Under the pieces are notes generated by a model, which saw nothing but the letters and a program-made list of their open reading frames with translations, made no database searches and was not told the DNA's origin. A DNA stretch of 64,000 bases from Phaeotremella fagi. Lineage: Eukaryota > Basidiomycota > Tremellomycetes > Tremellales > Phaeotremellaceae. Location: positions 1,116,001-1,180,000 of the forward strand of contig BCHU01000008.1 in NCBI GenBank assembly GCA_001599715.1, in the 5' to 3' direction. Below are positions 55,185-64,000 of this stretch, piece after piece (position 1 is the stretch's first letter; every line of letters starts with the position of its first letter). Both the position numbers and the translations under genes were made by a program.

Positions 55185-57432
55185 ATGGACATCTCAAAAT
55201 CAGATAAGGGAATGTAAATCCCCTCTTCGTACCCCACTGATGACCATTTAGAGCCCTAATCCTCCTACTGATGGGAGCTTTCCTGTTGATCTTCGGTTTA
55301 ACATCTTTCGTCATCAGAGGAAAATTGTTTTTATCGACTGCGGTGGTAGCTTTGGTCTTTGGTGGGTTGTTGAATTGAGTAAATTGGTTGATTTGGGCTG
55401 ATGGTGTTTGCAGGTATAGCTTTGGGACATAAAGGTGCAGAGTGGGTTTTGGGGTTGACACTCATACTGTAGCTGAAGATAATATCGTAGTCTACTCTGG
55501 ATCTTACCTGTTTCATGGGAAGTTGATCATGAAAACGATCGATCCAAATCAGTTCTTTTATGGGTAAATCTTACACTTCCACAGACAAAGGTCATGCTGA
55601 AAATCTGAATCGACATCCCATAGTTCACAAGGATCGTCCTCGGTATCCAAGTTCTTTCGGCTGGTGTCACCCTCCCCCCCAAAATCATTTTGAAACCTGT
55701 ATTCTTCAAGAGTCTGTTAATCCTTTTGGGTCCTGTTATGGTTTGTTCTGTGGGGTTGGTTGGGTTGTTCGCGAAATTGTAGGTTATGTACGACCTCAGG
55801 TGTACGGCATGATTATTAACATTCAAATTGCTTAGATTACTACCTTCGTTCGGTTGGTTGGAATGTTTCGTCATCGCTTCGTGTTTGGCGTTGGTTTTTC
55901 CTTATTTCTTCCAACGGAATGATATAGCTGATGGAGTTTAGTCCCACCGATCCTGTCCTTGCTGCTTCAGTCGTGAAAGGTACATTTGCAGAGGTGTGTA
56001 CTCCTACAACCACCTACCATCAATAATTCGTTACTAACAAAACCCACAGCGCCACGTCCCACCCTACATCCGTGATCTCCTCTTAGTAAGTCCATCCCCC
56101 CTTAACCTAAATCTTAACATCAAAAAAGTGTGAATCAGGTATAAACGACGGAGCTGGAACCCCTTACTTCCTCTTATTCCTCTTACCCCTGATTTCCAAC
56201 TCCCCAACCAAAGATTTCTTCTTACAAGGTATACTTTGGGAAAGTGTTTTACCTGTTATCGGTGGGAGTCTCGTTGGGAGTTTATTCAGAATCTTTTGGG
56301 TGTTTTCAAAGGAACGTGGATGGGTCGATAAAGAGTCTAGATTGGTTTGGACGATTGCTTTGGCGATCTTCACTATTGGTTTAGTAAGTCCGAGATACTG
56401 CAGTTTGGGGAGATCTGATGAGATACCCTCAGTTCGAACTTATCGATTCTAACGAACTTCTCGCATGTTATTTCTGCGGGACCACAATGAACTGGGATGG
56501 AACTTTACATGAAGACGATATCCATTCACATTTCTCAGAAGGGATAGACGCTTTACTCGACGTTTCAGTCTTCACGACGCTAGGAACGATCTTACCTTGG
56601 GACGTGTGGTTGGATCAGGATTCTCCTGTCCCCATCGCTCGACTTGTTGGATTCGGTTTTCTAGTGATTCTTCTCAGGAGATTACCTGTGGTTCTTGGTT
56701 TGTTTAGATGGATACCTGTTATTCGGACTTTTAAGGAAGGTTTTTTTGTCGGTTGGTTCGGTCCTATGGGGGTTGGAGCTGTTTATTATTCTCTTAAAGC
56801 GGGTAAGTGATTAGTGTCTTTTGTACTTTGATTGACCTTTTTTTGTGTAGCGGAAGCTCTGCCGAAAGATAATCTGTTGAAACAACAGTTGTTTGGTATT
56901 GTTGCTTGGATAGTTTTTACCAGTACTTTGATTCATGGTATGTCTACCTCGAGGGTGTTATTTTATTGATGTTTCTGGACTTTAGGTACGACTTTACCAT
57001 TTTTCTTACTGGGATCATCAATCCATCCATCTTTCCATCCGAAATTCCTAATTGAAAACGAAATCGAAGAAGAACATTCAACAAGTAGGAATCCCAGTAC
57101 GAACCCCAGTATCTCAGAAAACTCCCCGTTACTCCAAAACATACCTTCGAGGAAAGCAGAATCAATCAATCGAGATGAATTGAATCGAATTCTGAAAGGA
57201 GAATCTGGATCTGAAATTTCTGATGGAGTTCGGAAAGCTCTTTTGGGAGATTGGGGTCGAGGCAGGGTCTGTGTTTATGATGAAGGTTCGGCTTTGATCG
57301 TTTGTGATGAGGACGGTGGGTTTTGGGTTTGGCTTTGGGTTTGAGATTGTGTTGATGAATTGATGTTTTTTAGGTAATGTCTCTGTTAGACGTGTTTTGA
57401 AGGATAAGAGGGGGAGGGAGGGGGATGTGTAA
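55185..57432 (+). CDS. NHA1: Na+/H+ antiporter, NHA1-type (CPA1)
   Basis: Plasma-membrane monovalent cation/proton exchanger. The gene is hard to see because its 5' half is split into exons of 29-155 nt: 55185-55213, 55252-55361, 55414-55453, 55491-55563, 55624-55778, 55836-55889, 55942-55993, and more, summing in frame. Translation gives MDISKSDKGIALILLLMGAF, LIFGLTSFVIRGKLFLSTAV, LVFGIALGHKGAEWV, then WFTRIVLGIQVLSAGVTLPP, KIILKPVFFKSLLILLGPVM, CFVIASCLAPTDPVLAASVV, RHVPPYIRDLLLCESGINDG (the DG pair of the transport site) and AGTPYFLFLLPLISNSPTKD. It ends KDKRGREGDV. Two long antisense frames (55141-55461 and 55527-55874) overlap it and are not genes. The symbol is by family, not by a one-to-one ortholog proof. 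Confidence 0.85.
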
Positions 57433-57695
57433 GAGGACCAGAGTACAGGACGTTGTATTGGATAGGCATTGTATGTCGTTGTAGATTATTTGTATTCGAT
57501 CACTGTGGATGAATGCCACAAACGCCACATTGGTAGTCGTCGTCATAGTTACGATATGTCTATCACTCACTCACACTCACACTCCATACATCTCCCGCAT
57601 TTTATCAATAACTCATCTCATCCACACATCCTGATAACAAACATCAACTCGAATATCCAACAACAACTACTACCCACACTCCCCATCTACCCAAG

Positions 57696-59570
57696 ATGGT
57701 CTCAACAAGACCCTCCCCAAACCCTTTAAAAGGTCGTATAGCCTACCCCTCAGCGTCAAACTACACCCCAGGAGATATAGATAACCAACCAACCTACCAC
57801 GGCGAATCCTCTCAACCCCTACATAAAATAACTTCATCAGGTAGTGAACGTGAACGTGAAAAGAATCTTGCCGGTTTGAAAAATTGGTGGAAAGGGTTTC
57901 AGAACGGTCAATTGTCCCCGAGGAGTGATAATGAGAACAACATGAATATTCAGTATAATAATTCGGGTACAGGGTTTAATCTTAGAAACGTCGTTTCTGG
58001 TAATGATAGGAAGAAGGTTTTTGGAGTTCCGTTGCATGAATCTTTGGGATATGCTTCGGTGCAGATTTCGACTGCTGGACCTGATGGTGGATTGTATGTT
58101 TGGGGGTGAGTGTCTTTTTTCATCTATCACTCACGGATTGATGTTGATTATGCTGTAGAGTTATTCCAGTTGTTGTTGCAAGATGTGGTCTATGGCTTAA
58201 AGAAACTGCTACAGAGGTCGAAGGTTGTTTTAGAATTTCAGGTTCGACAAAGAGGATGAAAGAATTACAGGATATCTTCGATACCGGACCTAAAGTAAGG
58301 TTGTTTTCTTGCAGAGAGGGAGAGATGTGCTAACTCTACTTTTAGTATGGGAAGAATATCGATTGGAAAGCTACCAATTTCTCACCTCACGATGTCGCGA
58401 CTATCTTCCGAAGGTACGTCGAAGTGCTACACAATAAAGGTTTGGTGCTTACTATTAATAGATTCTTGACTCAGATGCCTGAGTCTGTTATACCTTTCGA
58501 TTACTATCATGAGGTTGGTCATTGTCAAGTGCGTTCACTAACATCTAGTTCCGTAACGTCCTCGCCACAGAACAGTCTTCAGAAGAAGCTATCAAAGAAT
58601 ATAAATCTTTGATCAGAGCTTTACCTACGTTCCACCAATATCTTTTACTCTACGTTTTAGATCTTTTGAGTGTGTTTGCTAGGAAATCAGATGTCAATTT
58701 GATGACGGCTCCAAGTTGGTCACTTTTTGTCATTTTGGTTGGGTTAGGTTTACTGATTGTTATAAATTTAGATCTCGCTCTGATTTTCCAGCCGGGAGTC
58801 TTGTCTCATCCACTTCATGATATGAGACCTAGAGAACATGTACTGTCTCAGCAGGTACTTGAATTTCTGATTGAGCATCAGGATCATTTCTTGATGGGTA
58901 TGGAGTTGGTGAGTCTGCTGTAATACACTGATGAAAAATAGTGTTTAGCTGACATCTGGTACAGAAACGCAAGAAGAGTAAAAGAAAGACTAAAGCCACT
59001 GGATCACCTTCTCTCAACTCACCTAAACCTCTCTCTCCATCTTTGGCGTCACCTTCATTGTCACCCGTGCAATCCCTTCAACAACCGCCTTCACCAGTTC
59101 CAGTGCCAACTCCGCCACCTCTAGTCAAAGCTGATTCCTATCTAGCTTCTGATTCAGATGATGAGGTTCCAGAAGGAGGTTATTACATTATGGAACGTCC
59201 AGAACCAACCTCGAACCCCAACACGATTCCACGGACCATCATCACACCGACAAACTCGATCGAAGCTAATCTATTCCCACCGAAACCTACTAGAATCACA
59301 TCACCGAACCCGATCAAACCAATCATCGAAGTGATGGAACCTAGTGATTCGGACGAAGAAGCTCCACCAGGTGGATACGAAGTTCGAACCAGTGATCCTA
59401 AAGATCGGGCTGAACTGTTGAAATCAAGAGCTAGATCTAAGAGTAACGCTCTGGCTCCGGTTCAAACTAGAGATAGTGCTGGCAGTTCTTTGACTAGAAG
59501 GAAGACGGCGCCTACGAAACGTGTTGCTGGGGTTACCAGGGTTAAGAAGATGATTCAAGAGGCTCCATGA
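57696..59570 (+). CDS. RhoGAP of the Sac7/Bag7 type
   Basis: GTPase-activating protein for Rho1-type GTPases. A low-complexity N-terminus (MVSTRPSPNPLKGRIAYPSA) leads to FQNGQLSPRSDNENNMNIQY. The RhoGAP domain begins KKVFGVPLHESLGYASVQIS, then VIPVVVARCGLWLKETATEV and GCFRISGSTKRMKELQDIFD, with the arginine finger in GCFRISGS. Then come GPKYGKNIDWKATNFSPHDV, FRRFLTQMPESVIPFDYYHE, LIRALPTFHQYLLLYVLDLL and SNLALIFQPGVLSHPLHDMR. After the domain: a Ser/Pro-rich tail with two near-repeats (ASDSDDEVPEGGYYIMERPE and PSDSDEEAPPGGYEVRTSDP), and RKTAPTKRVAGVTRVKK at the end. The tail repeats may be phosphosites (inference). Seven exons. Confidence 0.9.
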
Positions 59571-59954
59571 GGCGGGTTTTGGTTATGGCTTAATAATTGT
59601 TTTTTCTTTCTTTCTTTCTTTCTCTTCTCTGGACACAATCAGCTTGGATTTTTGATATGCTTTTCGTCCCTTGGTTCTTGGTTTTTGGTGTTTGGAATAA
59701 ATCTTTTCTTTTCTTTTGATAATCAAAGTTTATAGTACGTTTAGTTCGTAACGAAATGAGTTGTATACTTGTAACGAAATACAAGTGCCGCTTGGGTGAA
59801 ACGCCGAAATGCCGGGGTGCAATGCGCGTCTCTATCATCTACCATCTACCATCTACTATCACCTTCTTTTCTTCTTACATCTTAGTTCTCTATACATTTA
59901 CACGTCTCATTTCACTTCAATCATCACCTAGTCATCTACACAACACCAGCCAAC
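59571..59954. promoter_or_regulatory. Intergenic region, RhoGAP 3' end and YRA1/ALY promoter
   Basis: About 380 nt. Includes a (TTTC)n microsatellite at about 59602-59624, then a T-rich stretch. A short GC-richer segment (59785-59825) precedes a CATCTACCATCTACCATCTA repeat (59837-59856) in the leader of the YRA1/ALY gene. Confidence 0.4.
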
Positions 59955-61616
59955 ATGTCAGCAATGGACCTAGACAAACCCCTCGATGAAGTCAGTCCCA
60001 GTCCTCCTCTCACCTTACCCATTCTCTCTCTCAAAACAAAAACACTAATCCCAACTCTCAGTTGATCAAGAACAAAAAAACCAACAATCGACGAGGTGGC
60101 AAAAAACCCCAAACAGCTCGAAACGATTCAACAGCTCGTGCGAGATATTCTGGGGCTGTACCCAAAACCGTCGTTAACCCCGTTCAAAACGTTAAACCAA
60201 TAACTGCTGAGGCAACTAAAATCATCATTTCGAATTTACCTGCTGATGTCACTGAGGCTGCTGTTCGTGTATGTTATTAACTTATGATGCTGGGAAGTTG
60301 TGGTGCTAAGCGATGTTATAGGACCTTATGCAATCTACAGTTGGACCTGTTAAATTCGTTCAATTGAATTTCAACGCTAATGGGAAATCTACTGGTGTCG
60401 CCACCGTCTTGTTCAAGACTAAAGGTGATGGAAACAAAGCTCATACCGCTTGTATGTCAACTTCCCTCTTCCTTTCATTTGTTGTTCATCCTTTGATCTA
60501 ACCGAATCACCACATAGATAACAACAGGATGATCGACAATCGTTAGTTTTATTTCTTTGGTACTGATTTTAGATTTTTCTCGTGTTTTGTGTTCTTCGTC
60601 CCCTTGTTTTTCTCAATTGGGAACTAGAAGTAGAAATGGCTTCAGCCCTTTGCTGCACAGAGATCAAATCTTTGACTTTGATTGGGTTGGGTTGGGATGG
60701 GATTGGTAGTCTTTCAAACTCGCCTTCGTCGCGTCCCATGGGTAAGGGATCGAGTACGGGGTTATCGTATTAAACGAACGAGTAAAGACACGGTCGAATC
60801 GAGTTCGAGTTCTGGCACAAGTCAGTTGTCAATTGGAACGATTGAACCCTCCCAAAGAGGATGTTCAATCTTGATCGAACTGGATGGAGATCAACGTCAA
60901 ACGAGATCTTCGATGGGGATGACCAGTCATCAACAAGACTTCTCAGGACTCGGGCTGCTCATGCCAAGTCTTAGATGGTACAGTTGACACGTTAGCGATT
61001 CGATTCGTTGACTCAAATCAAAATCGTAATGTTCACTTTTCGGTGGTTTTTCTGCTATCTCTCTCTCTTGTTTTGCTTTTCGGTATCCAACATCAAATCA
61101 GTCACTGACGATATGGCGTTTGCGTCTTTTTCTATTCTACATTATTCATTCGACATATAACTTGTTCGACAAACAAATTATCCGATCACTCTATCTTCAA
61201 CCCCAATCTCTTCTCGACAAAAAAACCACTCTAATATTCCGATCAAACTAAAACATTTGGTATTCACAAAAATCTTATCTAATAACAATCAAACTCCACC
61301 CAACCCATTTCATCGTATCAAAACACATACAAACCCAACAGAACGCCCAATGAAAGTTGAAATAATCATCGACCCCAACCAAGCCCAATCACTCGCCTCC
61401 CGAGTCGCCCCAGCCCCAATCGCCAAACAAGCCGTTCAACGTGGTGGTCCAGGTCCATCAAAGAGAGGTAGAGGTGGTAAACCCCGTCAACCACGTCCTG
61501 CAAAGAAGACCGCTGAGGAACTCGATGCTGAGATGACTGTGAGTATATTTTAGGTATTTATGTGTGGGACTAATTGGTTTTCGTAGGCTTATAAATCTAC
61601 CGGTGCTGAGGCTTAA
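59955..61616 (+). CDS. YRA1: mRNA export adaptor Yra1/ALY (REF family)
   Basis: RNA-binding TREX component that recruits export receptors. Six exons, 59955-59990, 60062-60268, 60322-60451, 60518-60541, 61342-61538 and 61587-61616, sum to 207 aa. The N-terminal UAP56-binding motif is MDLDKPLDELIKNKK. The RRM has KIIISNLPADVTEAAVRDLM, GPVKFVQLNFNANGKSTGVA and TVLFKTKGDGNKAHTAYNNR. The C-terminal RG/PR-rich arm (RGGPGPSKRGRGGKPRQPRP) precedes a second UAP56-binding motif, KKTAEELDAEMTAYKSTG. Intron 4 (60542-61341) is 800 nt, while the others shown are about 50-70 nt. The long intron lies at the end of the RRM, with a GTTAGT donor. In S. cerevisiae YRA1 a long intron mediates autoregulation. Confidence 0.9.
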
Positions 61617-61878
61617 ATGTTTGAGGGACGGTGTTGAGTGTCAGCTTCGTTTTATGTGATTAATCCATTTTTCTTAAATTATTTGTGATGTATGGTATGG
61701 TGTTCTCATGTGACAATCAATTTTTAAATGCAATTTATCCTTATGAAGCAAGAAACTATTTAAATTATGATTTGAATTAAACTACCACGTCCAGTGGATA
61801 CTCCGTCACCTCCAACCCATCTAATAAACTCTGATCCCATCCGTTTTCCCGTTTTTCACCTCTGAACGTCCGCCTCAT
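61617..61878. other. Convergent intergenic region
   Basis: About 260 nt between the 3' ends of the YRA1/ALY gene and the VTC1-domain gene. AT-rich near 61660-61770. No other feature. Confidence 0.3.
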
Positions 61879-62807
61879 CTACTGCCCAATCCAAGTGGAT
61901 TTGACGGAAGCGACGTTCCAAGCGTTCATCAAAGATAGAGGATTCGAACCACTGACAGTCTTGGCTTCGTGATATCGAACGGCGAAATTGGTTATGAGAG
62001 CTAGGATTAGACTGATACTGATAAGGACTGGTCCGACGAGGATGTCTACATCACGTTTAGAGACTGTTTTGGGTGTACAAACTAAGGGGGGAGCTTACCG
62101 AAAGTACCGGTTCTACGTGAAATCTTTGTAACTCTTGAATTGAAGATATAAGTTCCGTAAATTAATGTCATCAACGCACTACCAGTATCCCACTTATCAG
62201 CGGAATTTCATTTTGGGAGGTTAAGAAAGACGGAGACTGACATGATACCATAGCCCATAGCGAAATATTCTGATTGTTTATCCCTAGCTCCGTTAAGTAA
62301 TCCTGTTGCGATGACGAACAGGAGAACTGCTAAATTGAGATAGGCGTTGTGGGTTCTTTCATTGGCGAACCAGACTTTAGCTTCTACTTTGACTGGTCTT
62401 TCGATTTTCTCTATTTATCCAATGTTTAGAATTAGAATGTCCTTGGAAACGAAGTGTTGAGACTCGACTCACTTGGTATACGTAATCTAACAGTTGGGTC
62501 GTCGGTGGTATAATAACTTTCACCTTGTCTTTTCTAGATTTCAGTATGTGCACAAGAGACACGACGACGACTTACGTCTCGGGAATCCTGTCATCTCTTT
62601 TCGACTTTTTTCTGAGTCCCAATCCTTTAGCTGGTAGATGTTTGAGAGCGTCAGAAGAGAAGATGTGGAAGGCGTTGGAGAGTTGTTCGAGTCTTGTTGG
62701 GTTGCTGCTGCCTACCAGAGGGGTTGTCTGGGGAGGGGCGTGTTAGTAGGTGGGTGGGTTGGGCTTGGGCACTTGAGATTTGTACTTACTTCATCTACTG
62801 TACTCAT
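61879..62807 (-). CDS. VTC1-domain (DUF202) membrane protein
   Basis: Small protein with three predicted membrane helices, like Vtc1 of the vacuolar transporter chaperone (polyphosphate polymerase) complex. Exons 62807-62790, 62727-62576, 62528-62473 and 62410 onward; phases fit if exon 3 starts after AAAAG at 62529. Starts MSTVDETTPLVGSSNPTRLE, then LGLRKKSKRDDRIPETQG, ESYYTTDDPTVRLRIPKKIE and RPVKVEAKVWFANERTHNAY. The helix segment LNLAVLLFVIATGLLNGARD follows, then GSALMTLIYGTYIFNSRVTK and VDILVGPVLISISLILALIT. The motif VEAKVWFANERT is the DUF202/VTC signature. It lacks the SPX and CYTH domains of Vtc2-4 and has a longer N-terminus than Vtc1. Which VTC role it plays is open. Confidence 0.72.
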
Positions 62808-63179
62808 TTTTATTATTTTTTGGATTGTAGGAGACTGAGGATTGTATCTCTGGACAGCGAGAATTGAAAATAGGAGGAGGTGGTGGGAGATAATTAAAGT
62901 TGCTAGACAGTGAGATAAAGGCTGAACACACGTTTGTGGCATAAGACATGGTTATTACGTAAAATGATCTAGGAAACATAGGCGTGCGGAGGTTTGCTCA
63001 AGCGTTTCTGACGCCTATTATAATTAACGTTAAATGATAAGTGAATCGTCTCTCTGTCACTGCTCACTGTCACTCACTGTCACTGTATCATTCAATATCC
63101 TCATATCATCCATCTCATATTCTACTCTAGTCTCTCTATCACATCATCTCCATCACTCCACCCATAACGCATCATCACA
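62808..63179. promoter_or_regulatory. Divergent VTC1-like/VMA6 promoter region
   Basis: About 370 nt between two starts. A CTGTCACTCACTGTCACTGT-type short repeat at 63056-63087 precedes the VMA6 leader. No other site recognised. Confidence 0.35.
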
Positions 63180-64000
63180 ATGGAGGCATTAGCTTTCAAC
63201 GTAAGTCATACTCATCCCCATCTCAATCGCCAAGCTAACATTCACCCCCCGCTCCTAGATGTCCGCAGGTTTCCTCGAAGGTGTAGTTAGAGGTTACAAA
63301 GGTGGTCTTTTAACTCAGAACAATTATCATAATTTGACTCAATGCGAGAATCTCGAAGGTAAGTATGGTTCTGGTTATAATTCCGTGGTACAGCTTATAT
63401 ACTTACAACAACCAGATTTCCGTCTTCAACTTTCCGCTACTGATTATGGCAATTTCTTGGCTAATGAACCATTACCACTTTCGACTGCTACCATCGCTGA
63501 CAAGGTGAGTCTTAATTCTGATACCTACCGATTAACAACTGACATCACTCCTAGGCGACTGAAAAACTCGTCGCTGAATTCCACTACCTTCAAACCAACG
63601 CTGTTGAACCATTAGCAACTTTCATGGACTACATCACCTACGCCTATATGATCGACAACGTCATCCTCCTAACACTTGGTACATTACACGAAAGAGATAC
63701 CCACGAGTTACTCGAACGTTGTCATCCCCTAGGTGTTTTCGATACGATGCCAGCGTTATGTGTGGCCACCAACGTCGAAGAACTTTATCACAGTGTTCTA
63801 GTCGAAACTCCTCTCGCCCCATATTTCAGAGATTGTCTTTCAGCCCAAGATCTAGATGATTTGAATATCGAGATAATCAGGAATTCATTGTATAAAGCTT
63901 ATCTCGAAGATTTCTATCATTATTGTTTAACACTTCCATCACCTACTTCGGAAATCATGACGAAAATATTGGCGTTCGAAGCTGACAGACGTACACTCAA
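63180..64000 (+). CDS. VMA6: V-type ATPase subunit d (Vma6), 5' part, cut by window edge
   Basis: Stalk subunit joining the V1 and Vo sectors of the vacuolar proton pump. Exon 1 is 63180-63200 (MEALAFN), exon 2 starts 63259 ([20 protein letters not shown]). Next are [80 protein letters not shown] and [20 protein letters not shown]. The comparison with yeast Vma6 (FIEGVVRGYRNGLL, NLTQCDTLED, LQLSSTDYGNFL) is direct. The C-terminal half lies beyond 64000. Confidence 0.96.

Noticed and set aside
55141..55461. Antisense 106-codon frame with RCPSCGRST and CxxC pair
   Set aside because: The plus strand encodes a coherent antiporter across the same DNA; the start is not ATG and no exons join it in frame to an upstream start.
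55527..55874. Antisense 115-codon frame MTKHSNQPNEGSNL
   Set aside because: Overlaps antiporter exons 4-6 on the plus strand and shows no family resemblance.
60682..60987. Open frame of 101 codons inside the long YRA1/ALY intron
   Set aside because: Compositionally biased (SSSSSGTSQ, RLRRVPW), no recognised family; likely chance. I found no snoRNA box C/D pair either.
61948..61960. GATTCGAACC, reverse of a tRNA-like GGTTCGAATC
   Set aside because: It lies in the last coding exon of the VTC1-domain gene (VSGSNPLSL) and has no surrounding cloverleaf.
1..64000. Transposons, CRISPR arrays, prophage, viral remnants or toxin genes
   Set aside because: No transposase or reverse transcriptase motifs, no repeat-spacer pattern, and no long terminal or inverted repeats were seen.

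Overview
The window looks like nuclear DNA from a basidiomycete fungus of the Tremellomycetes (Cryptococcus/Kwoniella/Tremella lineage). Three things point there: very intron-dense genes with mostly 35-60 nt GT-AG introns, CTAAC/CTAAT-like branch points, and fungal core genes with the gene content expected of such yeasts. The genus is a guess; no rRNA or barcode locus is present. I saw no transposon, prophage, CRISPR array, rRNA or convincing tRNA. Gene models were joined by hand from conserved protein sequence and splice sites. For several genes every exon was placed and the summed length is divisible by three (RPT2 441 aa, UBC7 175 aa, SLA2 1074 aa, BOI-like 884 aa, YRA1/ALY-like 207 aa). 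For others only the outer ends and some junctions were checked.

Layout. 0-9.5 kb: 5' end of VID27 (minus), proteasome ATPase RPT2 (plus), ER-associated E2 UBC7 (plus), endocytic adaptor SLA2 (minus), an M20 amidohydrolase (plus). 9.7-17 kb: BOI1/BOI2-type SH3-SAM-PH scaffold (minus), GDP-mannose pyrophosphorylase alpha homolog (plus), a secreted cyanovirin-N-homology protein (minus). 17-31 kb: VPS9 (minus), UDP-xylose synthase UXS1 (minus), CHZ1-like chaperone (plus), GARP subunit VPS52 (minus), exomer ChAP (plus), AP-1 mu (minus), Rho-GDI (plus). 31-41.6 kb: sterol glucosyltransferase ATG26/UGT51 (minus), rRNA methyltransferase RCM1/NSUN5 (plus), a small Cys-rich protein (plus), a tandem pair of orphan paralogs (minus). 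42-50.4 kb: a compact accessory block of Zn2Cys6 regulator, class III aminotransferase, type B carboxylesterase and Dal5-type MFS transporter. 52-64 kb: arrestin-like protein, NADAR protein, an NHA-type Na+/H+ antiporter, a Sac7-type RhoGAP, YRA1/ALY, a VTC1-domain membrane protein, and the 5' part of V-ATPase subunit d (VMA6), cut by the window edge.

Most genes are housekeeping, with a strong representation of post-Golgi and endosomal traffic, polarity and Rho signalling. UXS1 makes UDP-xylose and the GMPP-alpha homolog belongs to GDP-mannose supply; both feed the glycans of a Tremellomycete wall or capsule. The 42-50 kb block is the most accessory-looking part and may be a small catabolic cluster. 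Architectural oddities worth a look are an 800-nt intron in the YRA1/ALY gene, an intron that splits the SLA2 start codon, and very small 5' exons in several genes.
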